DNA of 64,000 nt, taken from positions 124,001 through 188,000 of the forward strand of contig BNBP01000003.1 of assembly GCA_014656015.1 (NCBI GenBank), read 5' to 3'. Source of the DNA: Streptomyces griseoaurantiacus. GTDB lineage: Bacteria > Actinomycetota > Actinomycetes > Streptomycetales > Streptomycetaceae. Positions 1-7,522 of the stretch are shown here, piece by piece. The position numbers were made by a program, and so were the translations under genes. The notes below the pieces were generated by a model. It worked only from the letters and a program-made list of their open reading frames with translations, had not been told where the DNA came from and did no database searches. Positions within the stretch are counted from its first letter, which is position 1. The number at the start of each line of letters is the position of its first letter.

Positions 1-504
1 CTCGTGCACCAGCCGGTACGCCATCGCCGGGCGGGGCCCGCGGCGCTGCGCCGTCAGGTACAGCTCCGCCTCCCGCCGGTCCCGGCGCGGGGTGCCGCAG
101 AGCTGCCACTCCTGGCCGTTCCACGCCTCGGGCAGCCAGCGCTGCTGCGGCTGCGGACGCTCCTCCCGCGTGCCGTACCGGGAGGGGACGCGCTCCCCGG
201 CGTCGGTGGCCGCCCGGCGCGGCCCGCCGCCGTCGTACTCCGTACGCCGAGCGGCCCGGCGCCGCGTCTCGCACAGCAGGCACAGATCGGGCGCGTCCTT
301 GTCGACGGGGCCGGTCGGGTGCTCGGCGCACCGCGTGGTGGGCCGGTCCCCGCCGAGGCTGTCCTCCAGCAGGTCCAGCGCCCGCTTCAGGTCGTCCTTC
401 GCCTCGTGCAGCTTGGCGTCCGGGGTGTCGGCGCTCAGCGCCTCCCCGTGCTCCCCGAGCACGCGCAGGGCGCGGCCGAGCGCGGTGAGCTGTGCGTGGT
501 TCAT
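1..504 (-). CDS. hypothetical protein, 3' end outside window
   Basis: The reading frame is open from the ATG at 504 to the window edge, giving 168 codons with no stop. It begins MNHAQLTALG and has a helical, charged N-terminal half. Cys59-x2-His62 and Cys75-x2-Cys78 form a possible zinc knuckle, followed by an Arg-rich stretch and a Trp-containing C-terminal part. I do not recognise the family. Codon use is normal for the genus. The next gene (Uma2) diverges from it, with 152 nt between the starts. The function is unknown; coding is likely but not certain, because the gene is truncated. Confidence 0.6.
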   Translation of the reverse strand, partial: MNHAQLTALGRALRVLGEHGEALSADTPDAKLHEAKDDLKRALDLLEDSLGGDRPTTRCAEHPTGPVDKDAPDLCLLCETRRRAARRTEYDGGGPRRAATDAGERVPSRYGTREERPQPQQRWLPEAWNGQEWQLCGTPRRDRREAELYLTAQRRGPRPAMAYRLVHE

Positions 505-656
505 GTCCGCCAGGGTCGCACACACCGCTGACAGCACGGCGGGGGCGAGGGTCGCTGCGGCGCTCACTCGATCGTGGGACGCTGAGGGACACGGGCACGG
601 CGACGAGGATGTGCCCGTACGTTCAGTTCTGTGAGGTCGGAGACGGGAGGTCCCCG

Positions 657-1253
657 ATGACCGCCGAGATGTGGGGGAGCGGCTCCCAGTGGGGCCGTCT
701 GCTGCGGGCCTGGCAGCACTTGGACGTGCCCGACGGATGGCGGGCCGAGATCGACGAGGGACGGATCATCGTGGTTCCACCCCCGGCCAGTGGGCACAAC
801 CTCATCGCCGACATCGTCTCGCAACGGCTGTACGGCTGCCTGCCCACGGGGTACGGCCTGTTCCAGACGCTCGGTGTGCACATCGCGCCGTTCGACAAGG
901 TGTACGTTCCCGACCTCGTCGTCTTCCAGCGGGCCGAACTCGCCCAGCGGGCCGCCGACGTGGGGGAGGACGCGCTGCCCGTGGACGCCGCCGACGCCCT
1001 GCTGGTCGTCGAGATCGCCTCCAAGGGCAACGCCCGTGACGACCGCACGAAGAAGCTGTGGGCCTACGCGCACGCGCCCGTCCCCGCATACCTGCTGATC
1101 GACCGCTACGACGCACAGGGCCCGTCGGTCACGCTGTTCACCGAGCCGGGAAGCGGCGCCTACAAGCGCACCGACCGCGTACCGTTCGGCGGCTCCCTCA
1201 CCCTGCCCGCGCCGTTCCTCACGACGCTCCCGACGGAGGAGTTTCCCCGGTGA
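657..1253 (+). CDS. Uma2 family (DUF820) restriction-endonuclease-fold protein
   Basis: This is a 198-residue Uma2/DUF820 protein, a PD-(D/E)xK nuclease fold that is heavily expanded in Streptomyces and cyanobacteria and whose biological role is largely unknown. Visible fold residues are Asp86 in VPDLVVF, Glu119 in LLVVEIASKGN, Lys132, and the late strand AYLLIDRYD. The ATG at 657 is preceded by GGGAGG about 9 nt upstream; the frame is open further upstream, but that part has low-complexity, non-family sequence. The 3' end overlaps the convergent GNAT gene by 35 nt. It is one of three Uma2 proteins in this window. Confidence 0.88.
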   Translation: MTAEMWGSGSQWGRLLRAWQHLDVPDGWRAEIDEGRIIVVPPPASGHNLIADIVSQRLYGCLPTGYGLFQTLGVHIAPFDKVYVPDLVVFQRAELAQRAADVGEDALPVDAADALLVVEIASKGNARDDRTKKLWAYAHAPVPAYLLIDRYDAQGPSVTLFTEPGSGAYKRTDRVPFGGSLTLPAPFLTTLPTEEFPR

Positions 1254-1794
1254 CGGGGGCGGGCGGGACGGCGTCGGTCCACAGCTGCTCGCCCTCGTGG
1301 AGGGTGCCGGTGGGGTGGAGGGCGAGGGCCTTCGCGACGGCGGCGGAGGCGTGGTGGTGCGGGTGGACGTGGGCGGCGAAGGCGGAGACGCCCTGGTCCC
1401 GCAGCCAGTGGGCCATGACCGCGGCGCCCTCTTTCGCGTAACCCCGGCCCTGGAAGTCGTGGCCGACGACCCAGGCGAGCTCCGCCCGGAGAAGGCCGGG
1501 GCGCGGCCTCGTCAGGGTCGCCTGCACCGTGCCGACCAGCCGTCCGCCGGCGCGGGTCCGCAGCATCCAGTTCAGCCAGCCCTGCGAGCCGTCGGGCGAG
1601 TGCCCGGCACTCTGCCGCCGGTACCGCTCCTCCACCTCACCCCGGCTCGGCGGCTCCCCGCCGATGTACGTGTGCAGCCGCGCGTCCCCGAGGAAGACCA
1701 CCGCCTCCTCCGCGTGCGCCACCCGCAAGGGCTCCAGCACCAGCCGCGGCCCTTCCAGGGGGACGGCGAGGGGCCAGGCTGCGGGGTTCGTCAT
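1219..1794 (-). CDS. GNAT family N-acetyltransferase
   Basis: The product has 191 residues and resembles the RimJ/RimL-type Gcn5 acetyltransferases, which use acetyl-CoA to acetylate an amine; the substrate is unknown. The N-terminal RLVLEPLRVAHAEEAV is the usual first strand and helix. The acetyl-CoA pyrophosphate loop is visible as FQGRGYAKE after the core strand LAWVVGH. The C-terminal half carries AVAKALALHPTG, the conserved late-helix region. The start is the ATG at 1794. The stop lies inside the end of the convergent Uma2 gene (35-nt antisense overlap). The Uma2 gene at 1824-2495 lies just upstream on the same strand, 29 nt away, so co-transcription is possible. Confidence 0.85.
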   Translation of the reverse strand: MTNPAAWPLAVPLEGPRLVLEPLRVAHAEEAVVFLGDARLHTYIGGEPPSRGEVEERYRRQSAGHSPDGSQGWLNWMLRTRAGGRLVGTVQATLTRPRPGLLRAELAWVVGHDFQGRGYAKEGAAVMAHWLRDQGVSAFAAHVHPHHHASAAVAKALALHPTGTLHEGEQLWTDAVPPAPVTGETPPSGAS

Positions 1795-1823
1795 GGGGGC
1801 ATTGTCGTCGCTGCCGACAGAAG

Positions 1824-2495
1824 TCAGTCGGCGTATTTCTTGAGCTGCTCCGTTTCCAGCGTGATGCCCACCGGGGGCGGAAGCTCGACGGTTGCTCCCC
1901 AGGGGTAGGAGGGCGTCTGCCGGTAGCGGCCGTCCTTCGGTTCGCTGTGCACGACGACGGTGTGGTGGTCGCGGTCGATGAGGAGGTAGACGGGGATCTC
2001 GGCCTCCGCGTAGCCGACAGGCTTGTCGACGCGGTCGCGCCGGTCGGTGTCGCGGTCGTGGGAGGTGATCTCGACGGCCATCAGGACACCGTCCGTCGCC
2101 GACCACTCTCCGTGCCCGACGAAATGATCCACCGGCGTCAGAGTGGCGTCCGCCCGTGCCCGCCCCTTGCGGTAGGCCTCCGCCTTGATGCCGGACTCGG
2201 GAACGAGGTCCAGGTCGGGCCGGTGCTGCATGCACTGGCGCAGCAACCACATGAGGATGGAGCGGTGGTTGCCGTCCGGCATCGGCTTGACCTCTAGTTT
2301 CCCGTGTGCGTATTCGAGTCGGACGGTCTCCGGCGCCCGGCGTTCCAGTTCTTCGAAGTCCTCGACGCTGAGGCCGTCCTTGGCGTGGACCCGGCCGTTG
2401 ATGAATTCGAGCCGTACCCCCTCCGGAGCGGCCTTGGCGAGTTCCTCGAAGTCCTCGACGGACATCTGCGGGTGCGCGGCGGTGCTGCGGGTCAT
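1824..2495 (-). CDS. Uma2 family protein with a duplicated N-terminal hairpin
   Basis: This is a 223-residue Uma2/DUF820 protein. Core residues are Asp116 (RADATLT), Glu142 (LMAVEITS) and Lys158, then PVYLLIDRD. The N terminus is unusual. The segment MSVEDFEELAKAAPEGVRLE (residues 11-30 and onward) is followed 31 residues later by a second copy beginning LSVEDFEELERRAPETVRLE, so the entry helix and beta-hairpin is present twice in tandem. The ATG at 2495 has a strong AAGGAGG site 5 to 6 nt upstream. It reads toward the GNAT gene. A nuclease activity is a family inference; no partner or substrate is evident. Confidence 0.88.
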   Translation of the reverse strand: MTRSTAAHPQMSVEDFEELAKAAPEGVRLEFINGRVHAKDGLSVEDFEELERRAPETVRLEYAHGKLEVKPMPDGNHRSILMWLLRQCMQHRPDLDLVPESGIKAEAYRKGRARADATLTPVDHFVGHGEWSATDGVLMAVEITSHDRDTDRRDRVDKPVGYAEAEIPVYLLIDRDHHTVVVHSEPKDGRYRQTPSYPWGATVELPPPVGITLETEQLKKYAD

Positions 2496-2554
2496 GGTCT
2501 CGCCTCCTTCCCTCCATCGTGCCCCGGGATGGTGCCGTCGGATCGCGGGTGCCG

Positions 2555-3520
2555 TCATGCGGGTGTCCGTTCCTGTCGTCGTTGAGGCATTTTGGCCCGG
2601 ATGGCGGCGGCGCGGGCATGAACCGAGGGGGCGGGAAGGGGCGCGCGCGGGCGCGGGGGAGGAGGAGTGTCCCGACACGCGCGGCACACTCCCCCGGGCA
2701 GCGCCTCGGGGCGGCCGGGGACGCCGCACTCCGCGCATTCCAACAGGCGGCGCGGTGTACGCGGCTCCTCGCGCACCGGGTCCGGCGGCAGCTTGGCGAG
2801 CAGGCGGGAGCGGACCAGGGCCGCCGGGTGGTGCACCGGGCTGGGCAGTCCCCCCGTCAGGGCATGCGTGACGCCCTCCTCGGTGGCCCCCCTCGCGAAC
2901 CAGTCGTCCAGCAGCGGCGCCAGGTTCGCGCACTCCGCCTGCGAGAGCGTGAGCGCGGGGGCGGTGCGGCCGAGGGAGGCGAGGAGGAGAAGGGCGCGGT
3001 AGTGGGTGGGATGCGGGCGGGGCCCAGCTCCCGTCCGTGCCGGTGCCGGTCCCTGTTCGGGCGCGGGTACCTGTGCCTGCTCGGGTTCCGTGTCCGGTTG
3101 CGGTCGCGGGTACGCGTCCGGCACGTCGCCGCGTACGAAGCGGGCCCACCAGTCGTCGTCCCGCGCGGTGCGCGAGAACCACGATCGGGTGATCCAGCGT
3201 CGGCCGCCGTCCGTGGCCGTGATCTGCTCCCGGCCGCGGCGCAGGTGCCCGGCGCGTTGCAGGGTGTTGAGCGCGGTACGGAGCGCGCACTGGCCGTACG
3301 GCAGCACCTTGGCCAGCGTCTTCACGGACATGTCGGCGTTCTCGCCGAGCCGGTCGAGGTAGGCGGCGACGGAGGCCTCGCGGCGTGGCAGGTGTGTGAA
3401 GTCGTCCCGCGAGCGCGGGAGTTGTCCCGGCGCGGAGCGTTTGCCGTAACCCCGGTTCGCCATCGGGTGCGGGGTGCTGTGCGGGAAGCGGTGGTCGTCA
3501 CTACAGTTGGCGGTAGCCAT
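2555..3520 (-). CDS. winged-helix DNA-binding protein with C-terminal zinc-knuckle motif
   Basis: This 321-residue protein resembles the Streptomyces helix-turn-helix proteins often labelled MarR-like. After a basic N terminus, residues about 45-120 form the winged helix (a helix VAAYLDRLGENADMSVKTLA, then YGQCALRTALNTLQRAGHLRR). A Pro/Glu-rich linker follows, then a helical segment, then Cys262-x2-Cys265 and Cys279-x2-Cys282, a likely structural zinc ribbon, and a basic tail. The ATG at 3520 has AAAGGAA upstream. Its leader contains a strong stem-loop at 3561-3596. The gene lies between an XRE/DUF397 pair and Uma2 genes. Target genes are unknown. Confidence 0.75.
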   Translation of the reverse strand: MATANCSDDHRFPHSTPHPMANRGYGKRSAPGQLPRSRDDFTHLPRREASVAAYLDRLGENADMSVKTLAKVLPYGQCALRTALNTLQRAGHLRRGREQITATDGGRRWITRSWFSRTARDDDWWARFVRGDVPDAYPRPQPDTEPEQAQVPAPEQGPAPARTGAGPRPHPTHYRALLLLASLGRTAPALTLSQAECANLAPLLDDWFARGATEEGVTHALTGGLPSPVHHPAALVRSRLLAKLPPDPVREEPRTPRRLLECAECGVPGRPEALPGGVCRACRDTPPPPRPRAPLPAPSVHARAAAIRAKMPQRRQERTPA

Positions 3521-3560
3521 GGGATCGAGTTCCTTTCGGATTGGGCGATCTCGTAGGTGA

Positions 3561-3596
3561 GACCCCCGCAGGTGTTCGCAGCACCTGACGGGGGTC
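3561..3596. other. strong 36-nt stem-loop in the leader of the winged-helix gene
   Basis: GACCCCCG (3561-3568) pairs with CGGGGGTC (3589-3596), and CAGGTG (3569-3574) pairs with CACCTG (3582-3587). This leaves a 7-nt loop and one bulged A at 3588. It lies 41 nt upstream of the start codon of the minus-strand gene, so it is either a leader structure or attenuator, or a terminator for upstream transcription. It is not followed by a U-tract on either strand. Confidence 0.7.
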
Positions 3597-3664
3597 GTTA
3601 CGTCTGCGGGCAACCTAGAGGCTCATGACGGTGCGTGGCAAACCGGTCACTTGGCGTTGACGGC

Positions 3665-3696
3665 GGGGAGGGTGGGTGGGTGGAACCCACCTCCCC
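3665..3696 (-). terminator. candidate terminator of the XRE-DUF397 operon
   Basis: GGGGAGGGTGGGT (3665-3677) pairs with ACCCACCTCCCC (3685-3696) with one bulged G and a 7-nt loop. It lies 65 nt downstream of the DUF397 stop codon. Streptomyces terminators often lack a U-tract, as here. Confidence 0.55.
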
Positions 3697-3761
3697 TTCA
3701 CTGCAAAGAGGGCTCGCGGCTCGGTACTTGAGCCCCGGGCGGGGTGCGGCGGGGTGGAGGC

Positions 3762-4025
3762 TCAGCGCCGCTTGAGGTCTTCGACGAACGGGGTCCAGGC
3801 CGAGGCCCGGAACACGAGCTTCGGGCCGTGGGGGTTCTTGGAGTCGCGTACGGGGACGACGGCGGGGTGCCCGTCGGCGACCTCCAGGCAGTCGCCGCCG
3901 CTGCCGCCGCTGTGCGTGGACTTCCGCCAGCGGGCGACCTCCAGGCAGTTGCCCCCACTGCCGCCGCTGTAGCTCGACTTCTGCCAGACGGCGCCGGTCA
4001 TCTCGTACTCATGGATGCTCCTCAT
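3762..4025 (-). CDS. DUF397 domain protein with internal duplication
   Basis: This is an 87-residue small acidic DUF397 protein, a family usually encoded next to XRE-DUF5753 regulators in Streptomyces and thought to act as their partner or antagonist. The defining motif W.KSSYSGGSGGNCLEVA occurs twice, 19 residues (57 bp) apart; the second copy reads WRKSTHSGGSGGDCLEVA. The end of the domain, VPVRDSKNPHGPKLVF and AWTPFV, is present once. The ATG at 4025 lies inside the upstream XRE gene (17-nt overlap). An in-frame ATG at 4001, just after the XRE stop, is an equally possible start (MTGAVWQKSSYS). The proteins are probably translationally coupled. Confidence 0.85.
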   Translation of the reverse strand: MRSIHEYEMTGAVWQKSSYSGGSGGNCLEVARWRKSTHSGGSGGDCLEVADGHPAVVPVRDSKNPHGPKLVFRASAWTPFVEDLKRR

Positions 4026-4845
4026 GTGCGTAATCCTGTGCCATCTCCGTCAGCAAGGCCAAGGAGTTCTGAGGCGACAACGCGGAGGCCACGAGGTGCT
4101 CGTAGGTGAGGCGTTGAAGGCGTACGACGCTCGGGGCGTCCTCCAGGCGCCCCGTACCGACGCCCTCGAAGAAGACCAGTGGGGGAGCGGCCTCGAAGTC
4201 CATCAACTTCATGGCGCCCTCCATGGCCGCGTGCGCTCCTGCGGAGAAAGGCAGCACCTGCACGATCGCCTGGTGGGCCTCGGTGATCCCGACGATGTGG
4301 CGTAGGGCCTCCGCCATGATCACCGGTCCGCCCGTCACCCGGCGCAGCGCCGCTTCGTCGATGACCGCCCACAACAGCAGTTCTGTTGGACCGTGGAGAA
4401 GCTGAGCGCGCTCGATCCGCGCCGCCACCAACTTGTCGATCTCCTCCTCCGGTGCCGTCGGCCGGTACGCGCGGAATACCGCCCGGGCGTACCCGGGGGT
4501 TTGCAGCAACCCCGGGATGAGCAGCGGCGCGTACTCCCTGATCGCCGTCGCCCGTGCCTCCGCCTCCGCCGCCTCCGCGAAGTGTTCCGGGTACTCCGAC
4601 TTCGCCGCCGCGCGGCAGTTGCGGAGGAAGAAGTCGACGCCCAGGACCTCGTCCAGCATCCGGGCGTACTCCGGTTGCATGCGGCGAGTGCCGGCCTCCA
4701 ACTGGCCGATGTACGAGCCGCTGACGAAGAGACGGCCGCCCAACTCCTCCTGGCTCAGGCCCGCCTTCTCCCGCGCGTGGCGCAACTCCGCGCCGAGCAG
4801 CGCGCGGGGTGACGAGGACGGGTCCAAGTCCTTCGGTCCCGGCAC
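4009..4845 (-). CDS. XRE-family transcriptional regulator with DUF5753 domain
   Basis: This is a 278-residue regulator. Residues about 15-70 form the lambda-repressor-type helix-turn-helix (LRHAREKAGLSQEELGGRLF, then SGSYIGQLEAGTRRM), and the remainder is the DUF5753 domain (IPGLLQTPGYARAV, then IERAQLL, then LLWAVIDEAALRR). I chose the GTG at 4845 because GGGGAG lies 5 nt upstream; the frame continues upstream but only through promoter-like sequence. The downstream DUF397 gene overlaps it, the arrangement known from WhiJ-like systems. The divergent gene at 4974 shares the intergenic region. Confidence 0.88.
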   Translation of the reverse strand: MPGPKDLDPSSSPRALLGAELRHAREKAGLSQEELGGRLFVSGSYIGQLEAGTRRMQPEYARMLDEVLGVDFFLRNCRAAAKSEYPEHFAEAAEAEARATAIREYAPLLIPGLLQTPGYARAVFRAYRPTAPEEEIDKLVAARIERAQLLHGPTELLLWAVIDEAALRRVTGGPVIMAEALRHIVGITEAHQAIVQVLPFSAGAHAAMEGAMKLMDFEAAPPLVFFEGVGTGRLEDAPSVVRLQRLTYEHLVASALSPQNSLALLTEMAQDYAHEEHP

Positions 4846-4973
4846 GAATCTCCCCCTGCCCTTTTCGTCCCACGTTCCCTCTTGTTGGGGCGGAACGTCT
4901 GGCCAGGTTAAACCGCGGGCATACACGCTGGGTGGCGTATTGCAAACTCTGTGTAAGGAAGGTGGCACGCACG

Positions 4974-5363
4974 GTGCGGTCGACGGAAGAGGTCGTGGAG
5001 TCGTTGCGGGAGGCGCTGGCGGAGGCGGGGGTCGTGCTGCCCTCGCTGGGGGTGGACCCGGTGACGGGGGCGAGTGGCGAGCCCTTCGCCCTGGTCGCGC
5101 TGGGGCGCTGCAACGTGCGGACGGCCGAGCGGCTGACGGCGGTGCTGCGCGGGGAGCGGCCGCCGGTGGGGAGTTACGCGGTGGACGTGCGGGACGGTCG
5201 GATGGGCGAGGTGTGCGGGCACGTGGGCGCCCGGGTGCGCCTGCGTCCGCTGGGCGGCGGGCGGGAGTGGGAGTGCCCGTCGGACGGGCTGCGGCAGGCG
5301 CCGCCCGACGCCGTGCTGCGCGAACGGGTCCGCTGCATCAACCAGGAGGCCCGCCTGCCGTGA
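4974..5363 (+). CDS. conserved hypothetical protein
   Basis: The product has 129 residues, beginning (M)RSTEEVVESLREALAEAGV and ending in EARLP. It is acidic and helical in the first third, then carries FALVALGRCNVRTAERLTAV, and then a beta-rich Gly/Arg segment. I do not recognise a domain, though the composition is typical of Streptomyces proteins encoded beside XRE/DUF397 loci. The GTG at 4974 has AGGAAGG about 10 nt upstream; the GTG at 4962 is possible but too close to that site. Its last six codons lie within the first copy of a 23-bp direct repeat that bounds the vapBC cassette. Confidence 0.72.
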   Translation: MRSTEEVVESLREALAEAGVVLPSLGVDPVTGASGEPFALVALGRCNVRTAERLTAVLRGERPPVGSYAVDVRDGRMGEVCGHVGARVRLRPLGGGREWECPSDGLRQAPPDAVLRERVRCINQEARLP

Positions 5364-5367
5364 CCGG
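5345..5367. repeat. direct repeat, left copy, bounding vapBC
   Basis: This 23-bp sequence (starts GGAGGCCCGCC, ends CCGTGACCGG) is identical to 6086-6108. It includes the last codons and the TGA stop of the preceding gene. The vapBC genes lie exactly between the two copies. Confidence 0.85.
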
Positions 5368-5451
5368 TGTCACCGTCATTCCCATTGTTGTGCATCCGAT
5401 GCGGGCAGTGAGGCATACTTGAAGGGACGATTGATATGCATGGAGGCAACG

Positions 5452-5661
5452 ATGACGCGTACCATGATCGACCTGGATGATGCACTCGTTGCCGAGGCGG
5501 CCGAAATACTGGGCACGAAGACCAAGCGGGCCACCATCAATGGGGCCCTGGGGGAGTTCGTGGCGGCGGCGAAGCGGCGGCGTTTCATGGAGCTGCTCGA
5601 CAGTGGCGCATTCGACGACCTGGCCGACCCGGATGTGATGGCGCGCGCATGGGGCCGGTAG
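5452..5661 (+). CDS. vapB: VapB-type antitoxin
   Basis: This 69-residue antitoxin has the VapB/DUF2191 pattern. A short DNA-binding N terminus (MTRTMIDLDDALVAEAAEIL) is followed by GTKTKRATINGALGEFVAAAKRRRFMELLD. The C-terminal tail FDDLADPDVMARAWGR would occupy the toxin active site. The ATG at 5452 has GGAGG 5 nt upstream. The stop overlaps the vapC start by 13 nt, the usual coupled arrangement. The antitoxin and complex normally repress the promoter just upstream; I see no convincing perfect operator there. The module sits between two 23-bp direct repeats. Confidence 0.92.
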   Translation: MTRTMIDLDDALVAEAAEILGTKTKRATINGALGEFVAAAKRRRFMELLDSGAFDDLADPDVMARAWGR

Positions 5662-6074
5662 AGCGGTGTCTGGTGGACAAGAGCGCCTGGGCCAGGGCCC
5701 GGCATCCTGTCGTCCGGGAGGTCCTCTCCCCTCTTGTCGAGAGGGGCTTGGTCGCCACCTGTGCCGTGATCGACCTGGAAATCCTGTACAGCACGCGGAA
5801 CGGGGAGAGCCACGCGCTGGGCCGCTCGGTCCGGCAGGGCTTCGAGTGGCTGCCTATGACGGACGAGATCGGCTCGCGCGCCATCGAGGTACAGGCGCTT
5901 CTCGCGAAGAAGGGTCATCACCGCTCGGCCTCGGTGCCGGACCTGTTGATCGCTGCCACCGCCGAGCGGTACGGCGCGACCGTTCTTCACTACGACGCCG
6001 ACTTCGACACCATCGCCGCCGTGACCGGGCAGTCGGTTCGGTGGGTCGTGCCACGGGGTGACGCGGAGAGATAG
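5649..6074 (+). CDS. vapC: VapC-type PIN-domain ribonuclease toxin
   Basis: This 141-residue PIN-domain protein is of the VapC type, a Mg-dependent endoribonuclease that cleaves structured RNA such as tRNA or rRNA and is neutralised by VapB. The acidic residues of the active site are all visible: Asp10 (CLVDKSAWAR), Glu44 (VIDLEILY), Asp98 (SVPDLLIAA), and Asp116/Asp118 (HYDADFD). It starts with the ATG at 5649 inside vapB. It appears intact, so the toxin should be active when free. The stop is 11 nt before the right-hand copy of the flanking repeat. Confidence 0.93.
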   Translation: MGPVERCLVDKSAWARARHPVVREVLSPLVERGLVATCAVIDLEILYSTRNGESHALGRSVRQGFEWLPMTDEIGSRAIEVQALLAKKGHHRSASVPDLLIAATAERYGATVLHYDADFDTIAAVTGQSVRWVVPRGDAER

Positions 6075-6085
6075 GACCACAAGGC

Positions 6086-6108
6086 GGAGGCCCGCCTGCC
6101 GTGACCGG
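6086..6108. repeat. direct repeat, right copy, bounding vapBC
   Basis: This is an exact 23-bp copy of 5345-5367. Here it is noncoding and lies just after the vapC stop. The pair encloses 718 bp containing only vapBC, which suggests insertion or duplication at the 3' end of the upstream gene. Confidence 0.85.
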
Positions 6109-6136
6109 CGGCGGGTGTGCTCCGGGGGTCGGGGGG

Positions 6137-6679
6137 TCAGCCCATGGACTTCGCGCCGTCGATGTGTTCGCGGAGGATGTCGGCGTGGCCGGCGTGCTGG
6201 GCGGTCTCGGCGATGATGTGGAGCAGGGTGCGGCGGGCGGACCAGCTCGCGTTCGCCTCGAACCAGGGGGCCTTGGGGAGCGGGTGCGAGACGTCCAGGT
6301 CGGGCAGGGAGGCGACCAGCTCGTCGGTGCGCTCGGCGACCTTCGTGTACTCGGCGAGGACGCCGTCGAGGGTGTCGCCGGGCAGCATGCGGAAGTCGTC
6401 GGCCCGGCGGGCGAAGTCCTCCTCGGTGAACGTGGTGAAGTCCGGCATCGCCGAGGTGCCCTTGACGATGAACTCCGCCCAGCTCCGCTCGACGGACGTG
6501 ACGTGCTTGATCAGACCGCCCGGGCACAGCTCGCTCTCGGTGGTGCGGCGGCCCGCCTGCTCGTCGTCGAGGTCGCGGACGGTGAAGGTGAGGAAGTGCC
6601 GGGCCCTGCGCAGGGACTCCAGGAGGTCGGCGCGCTCGCCGGTGAGGCTCTGCTCGGTGGGGTTCATGGTGTCGCTCAT
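6137..6679 (-). CDS. DinB-like (DUF664) metal-binding four-helix protein
   Basis: This 180-residue DUF664/DinB-superfamily protein belongs to a group of four-helix bundles that bind a divalent metal through three histidines. Several Streptomyces members act in low-molecular-weight-thiol (mycothiol) chemistry. The ligands appear as His59 (GGLIKHVTSVERSW) and the C-terminal LLHIIAETAQHAGHADILRE (His162 and His165). Conserved SARRTLLHI and the closing DGAKSMG match the family closely. It starts at the ATG at 6679 and is convergent with vapC. The substrate is unknown. Confidence 0.88.
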   Translation of the reverse strand: MSDTMNPTEQSLTGERADLLESLRRARHFLTFTVRDLDDEQAGRRTTESELCPGGLIKHVTSVERSWAEFIVKGTSAMPDFTTFTEEDFARRADDFRMLPGDTLDGVLAEYTKVAERTDELVASLPDLDVSHPLPKAPWFEANASWSARRTLLHIIAETAQHAGHADILREHIDGAKSMG

Positions 6680-6824
6680 GACGGTCGGGTCCTTCCGGGC
6701 GTTCGGGTGCGCCGGTTCCCGGGGACTTCCGGGTGTCCGGTGCGGCGTCTGGGACCACGCTAGGAGGCATAGAGGTCTGATCCCGTCCTATTGCGCGTGC
6801 CGGGCGGGCGGAACAATGGGCCGT

Positions 6825-7487
6825 ATGGCTCACCCCGCTCCCGCCCCCGAACCCGCCGCCCTCCGCGCCCGCTGGCGCGAGGCCCTGCTCGCCGCCCGGG
6901 AGGGGGCCCCGGGCCCGGACCCGGACCCGTACGCCGAGGATCTGCTGCGCCGCTGGTCGGAGCCCCGGCGGCGGTATCACACCACCGCCCACCTCACCGC
7001 CGTGCTCGACCACGTGGACGCCCTCCGCGCGCACGCCGGGGACCTGGCCGCCGTCCGTCTCGCCGCATGGTTCCACGACGCCGTCTATCTGCCCGAGCGC
7101 TCGGAGAACGAGGAGCGGTCGGCGCGGCTGGCGGTCCGGGCGCTCACGGAGGCCGGTGTTCCCGAGGCCCGTACCGCCGAGGTGGCCCGCCTTGTCCGGC
7201 TCACCGTGACGCACGCGCCCGGGCCGGACGACCGCGACGGCGCCGTCCTGTGCGACGCGGACCTCGCGATCCTCGCCGCCCCGCCCGAGGCGTACGCGGA
7301 GTACGCGGCCCGGGTGCGCGAGGAGTACGCCTTCGTGCCTGACGAGGCCTTCCGTACCGGGCGCGCCGGCATCCTGCGGCAACTCCTCGCGCTGCCACGC
7401 CTGTTCAGCACACCGCACGGCAGCGAGGCATGGGAGGACCCGGCCCGCCGCAACCTCCGCGCGGAACTCGACCTGTTGACGTCCTAG
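6825..7487 (+). CDS. HD-domain metal-dependent phosphohydrolase
   Basis: This 220-residue protein matches the predicted metal-dependent HD-superfamily phosphohydrolases common in actinomycetes. The metal ligands are His52 (YHTTAHL), His84-Asp85 (AWFHDAVYLP) and Asp144 (LCDADLAIL). The N-terminal RWREALLAAREG and the C-terminal RLFSTPHGSEAWEDPARRNL are family hallmarks. The start is the ATG at 6825; an in-frame ATG at 6816 is also possible, and neither has a clear ribosome-binding site. The substrate (probably a nucleotide or other phosphate ester) is not known. Confidence 0.87.
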   Translation: MAHPAPAPEPAALRARWREALLAAREGAPGPDPDPYAEDLLRRWSEPRRRYHTTAHLTAVLDHVDALRAHAGDLAAVRLAAWFHDAVYLPERSENEERSARLAVRALTEAGVPEARTAEVARLVRLTVTHAPGPDDRDGAVLCDADLAILAAPPEAYAEYAARVREEYAFVPDEAFRTGRAGILRQLLALPRLFSTPHGSEAWEDPARRNLRAELDLLTS

Positions 7488-7522
7488 GAGTCGTCCTCGC
7501 CGGGTCGGCCCGTTCCCGGATG

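Noticed and set aside
5381..5451. Standard -35/-10 promoter for vapBC
   Set aside because: Candidate hexamers are spaced 23 nt apart, too far; no secure promoter or operator can be placed.
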